DNA from: Zoogloea sp.
Lineage (GTDB): Bacteria > Pseudomonadota > Gammaproteobacteria > Burkholderiales > Rhodocyclaceae
NCBI GenBank assembly: GCA_023150095.1
Contig: JAKLLO010000035.1
Coordinates: 1 to 33,507, forward strand
Reading direction: 5' to 3'
DNA: 33,507 bases
This document shows, piece by piece, positions 32,467-33,507 of the stretch. Both the position numbers and the translations under genes were made by a program. Numbering within the stretch: the first letter of the stretch is position 1; the number at the start of each line of letters is the position of its first letter. The notes beneath the pieces were generated by a model that saw only the letters and a program-made list of their open reading frames with translations, was not told where the DNA came from and did no database searches.

Positions 32467-33507
32467 TCAGGCGCGCCGCTTCATGGATTGTGGGTTACGG
32501 AAGGCGTCGAGCCGCTCGGCCTGCAGCTTGCGGGCCACGGCCAGGTTCTTCTCCTTCACGTGGCCGAAGCCGCGGATCTCGTCCGGCACGCTGGCGAGGG
32601 CGACCGCCGCTGCGTGGTTGCTGGGCGAGAGCTTGGTGACGATCTCGTCGAGGGTCTTGATGTACTCGTCGATCAGGTCACGCTCGGTGCGGCGCTCCTC
32701 GGTCTTGCCGAACAGATCCAGCGCACCGCCACGCAGCTTCTTCAGCCCGGCCAGACGCTGGAAGGCCTTGAACATCCACTGGCCGTACTGCTTCTTCTGC
32801 AGGTGGCCGGTCTTCGGGTCGCGGTCGGCCAGCAGCGGCGGCGCCAGGTTGTACTTGACCGTGTAGCCGTGCTTGAACTGCGCGTCGAGCTGGGCCAGGA
32901 AGGCCGGATCGGTGTGCAGGCGGGCGACTTCGTACTCGTCCTTGTAGGCCATCAGCTTGTACAGGTAGCGGGCGGCCGCCTCGGAGAGCGCGCTGCCCGG
33001 CAGCACGCGCTGCTCGGCGGCGACGACGCGCTTGATCACGTCCGCGTAACGCTTGGCGTACGCCTCGTCCTGGAAGGCGATCAGCTCGGGCACGCGCACC
33101 TCGAGCAGGCGCTTCACCTCGCCCTGGGCACCCACCGCGTCGACGATCGCCCGGGCGGCGGCCGACAGCTGCGGCTGCGGGTTGAGGGTGAAGACCCCGG
33201 CGCCGGTCTGGCGGGCGATCTCGGCCTCAACGAAGGCCCGATCCACCACCGTCATGCGGCCCCAGCGGAAGGCCGCGAGGCTCTGCTCGACCCCCACGCC
33301 GGAATTCTTGATGGCCTGCTCGATCGACTCCGCCTTCAGCGGAATGGTGCCCGCCTGGAAGGCCACCCCCACCATGAAGTTGTTGGTCGCCATCGCATCG
33401 CCAAACAGCCCCTCGGCCATCGCCTGACCGTCCAGGAAGACGTTGTCCTCCTTGCGCGTCACGCGGTCGATGCCCGCGGTGAGCGCTGCCACCGCCGGGA
33501 AAGGATT
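32467..33507 (-). CDS. Indolepyruvate ferredoxin oxidoreductase, C-terminal part only
   Basis: The frame is open to the window edge, so only the last 346 residues are seen and the true start lies outside. The visible part begins in the gamma-type pyruvate/ketoacid oxidoreductase domain (FLDGQAMAEGLFGDAMATNN, then FMVGVAFQAGTIPLKAESIE, IKNSGVGVEQSLAAFRWGRM). It continues into the C-terminal domain of the long fused enzyme (DUF6537-like: YAKRYADVIKRVVAAEQRVL, LYKLMAYKDEYEVARLHTD, KKQYGQWMFKAFQRLAGLKK and DEIRGFGHVKEKNLAVARKL). The enzyme oxidatively decarboxylates arylpyruvates to aryl-CoA with ferredoxin, in aromatic amino acid breakdown. It ends 176 bp upstream of the aldo/keto reductase on the same strand. 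Confidence 0.9.
   Translation of the reverse strand, partial: NPFPAVAALTAGIDRVTRKEDNVFLDGQAMAEGLFGDAMATNNFMVGVAFQAGTIPLKAESIEQAIKNSGVGVEQSLAAFRWGRMTVVDRAFVEAEIARQTGAGVFTLNPQPQLSAAARAIVDAVGAQGEVKRLLEVRVPELIAFQDEAYAKRYADVIKRVVAAEQRVLPGSALSEAAARYLYKLMAYKDEYEVARLHTDPAFLAQLDAQFKHGYTVKYNLAPPLLADRDPKTGHLQKKQYGQWMFKAFQRLAGLKKLRGGALDLFGKTEERRTERDLIDEYIKTLDEIVTKLSPSNHAAAVALASVPDEIRGFGHVKEKNLAVARKLQAERLDAFRNPQSMKRRA

Overview
The window looks like chromosomal DNA of a GC-rich betaproteobacterium, most like the Rhodocyclales (Azospira/Dechloromonas/Zoogloea/Thauera type). I infer this from gene content and protein style: a complete minor-pilin operon, c-di-GMP enzymes, UgpB/UgpQ, RlmM and a fused indolepyruvate ferredoxin oxidoreductase. 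No phage, insertion sequence, CRISPR array or plasmid function is visible. Coding density is high. The three stretches over 300 bp without a gene are 11838-12150, 12895-13632 and 30999-31456.

Layout. (1) 1-3685: a leftward group runs L-2-haloacid dehalogenase, TauE/SafE-type transporter, malate synthase A (cut by the window edge). A divergent LysR-type regulator shares a short AT-rich spacer with a candidate LysR box. (2) 3667-4338: a leftward TonB-like protein whose 3' end overlaps the LysR gene. (3) 4482-11703: a tightly packed type IV pilus operon, pilE-fimT-pilV-pilW-pilX-pilY1. (4) 11721-11880: tRNA-Thr(CGT) with its own promoter and terminator. (5) 12151-15660: a NodB-type deacetylase, about 740 bp of non-coding DNA, and a dCache-type chemoreceptor. 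(6) 15735-18288, leftward: an LpxH-like metallophosphatase coupled by an ATGA overlap to a GT4 glycosyltransferase, then two small unrecognised proteins. (7) 18425-22499: a CorA-type channel fused to an MgtE-N-like domain, then convergent rhlE preceded by rlmM. (8) 22690-27113: Tas-like aldo/keto reductase, an HD-GYP protein and an EAL protein in a tight row. (9) 27101-30998: a small lipoprotein, ugpB-ugpQ without permease genes, ispB, and tRNA-Pro(CGG) with a downstream terminator. (10) 31457-33507: a DkgA-like aldo/keto reductase behind a perfect 10-1-10 palindrome, and the C-terminal part of an indolepyruvate ferredoxin oxidoreductase.

How the genes may work together. The pilus operon, chemoreceptor and c-di-GMP genes fit a surface-motile or attaching lifestyle. 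The dehalogenase, transporter and malate synthase could form a route from two-carbon haloacids through glycolate/glyoxylate to malate, although a glycolate oxidase would have to be elsewhere. UgpB and UgpQ point to glycerophosphodiester scavenging.

The most unusual points are four. The CorA-family protein has GMS in place of the GMN signature and carries an MgtE-N-like front domain. The HD-GYP protein has Gln-Asp in place of His-Asp and is paired with an EAL protein that keeps its catalytic residues but has a broken GGDEF domain. There is a perfect orphan operator-like palindrome upstream of the last aldo/keto reductase. Two small uncharacterised proteins sit beside the glycosyltransferase. 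I do not see a clearly new defence or mobile system.
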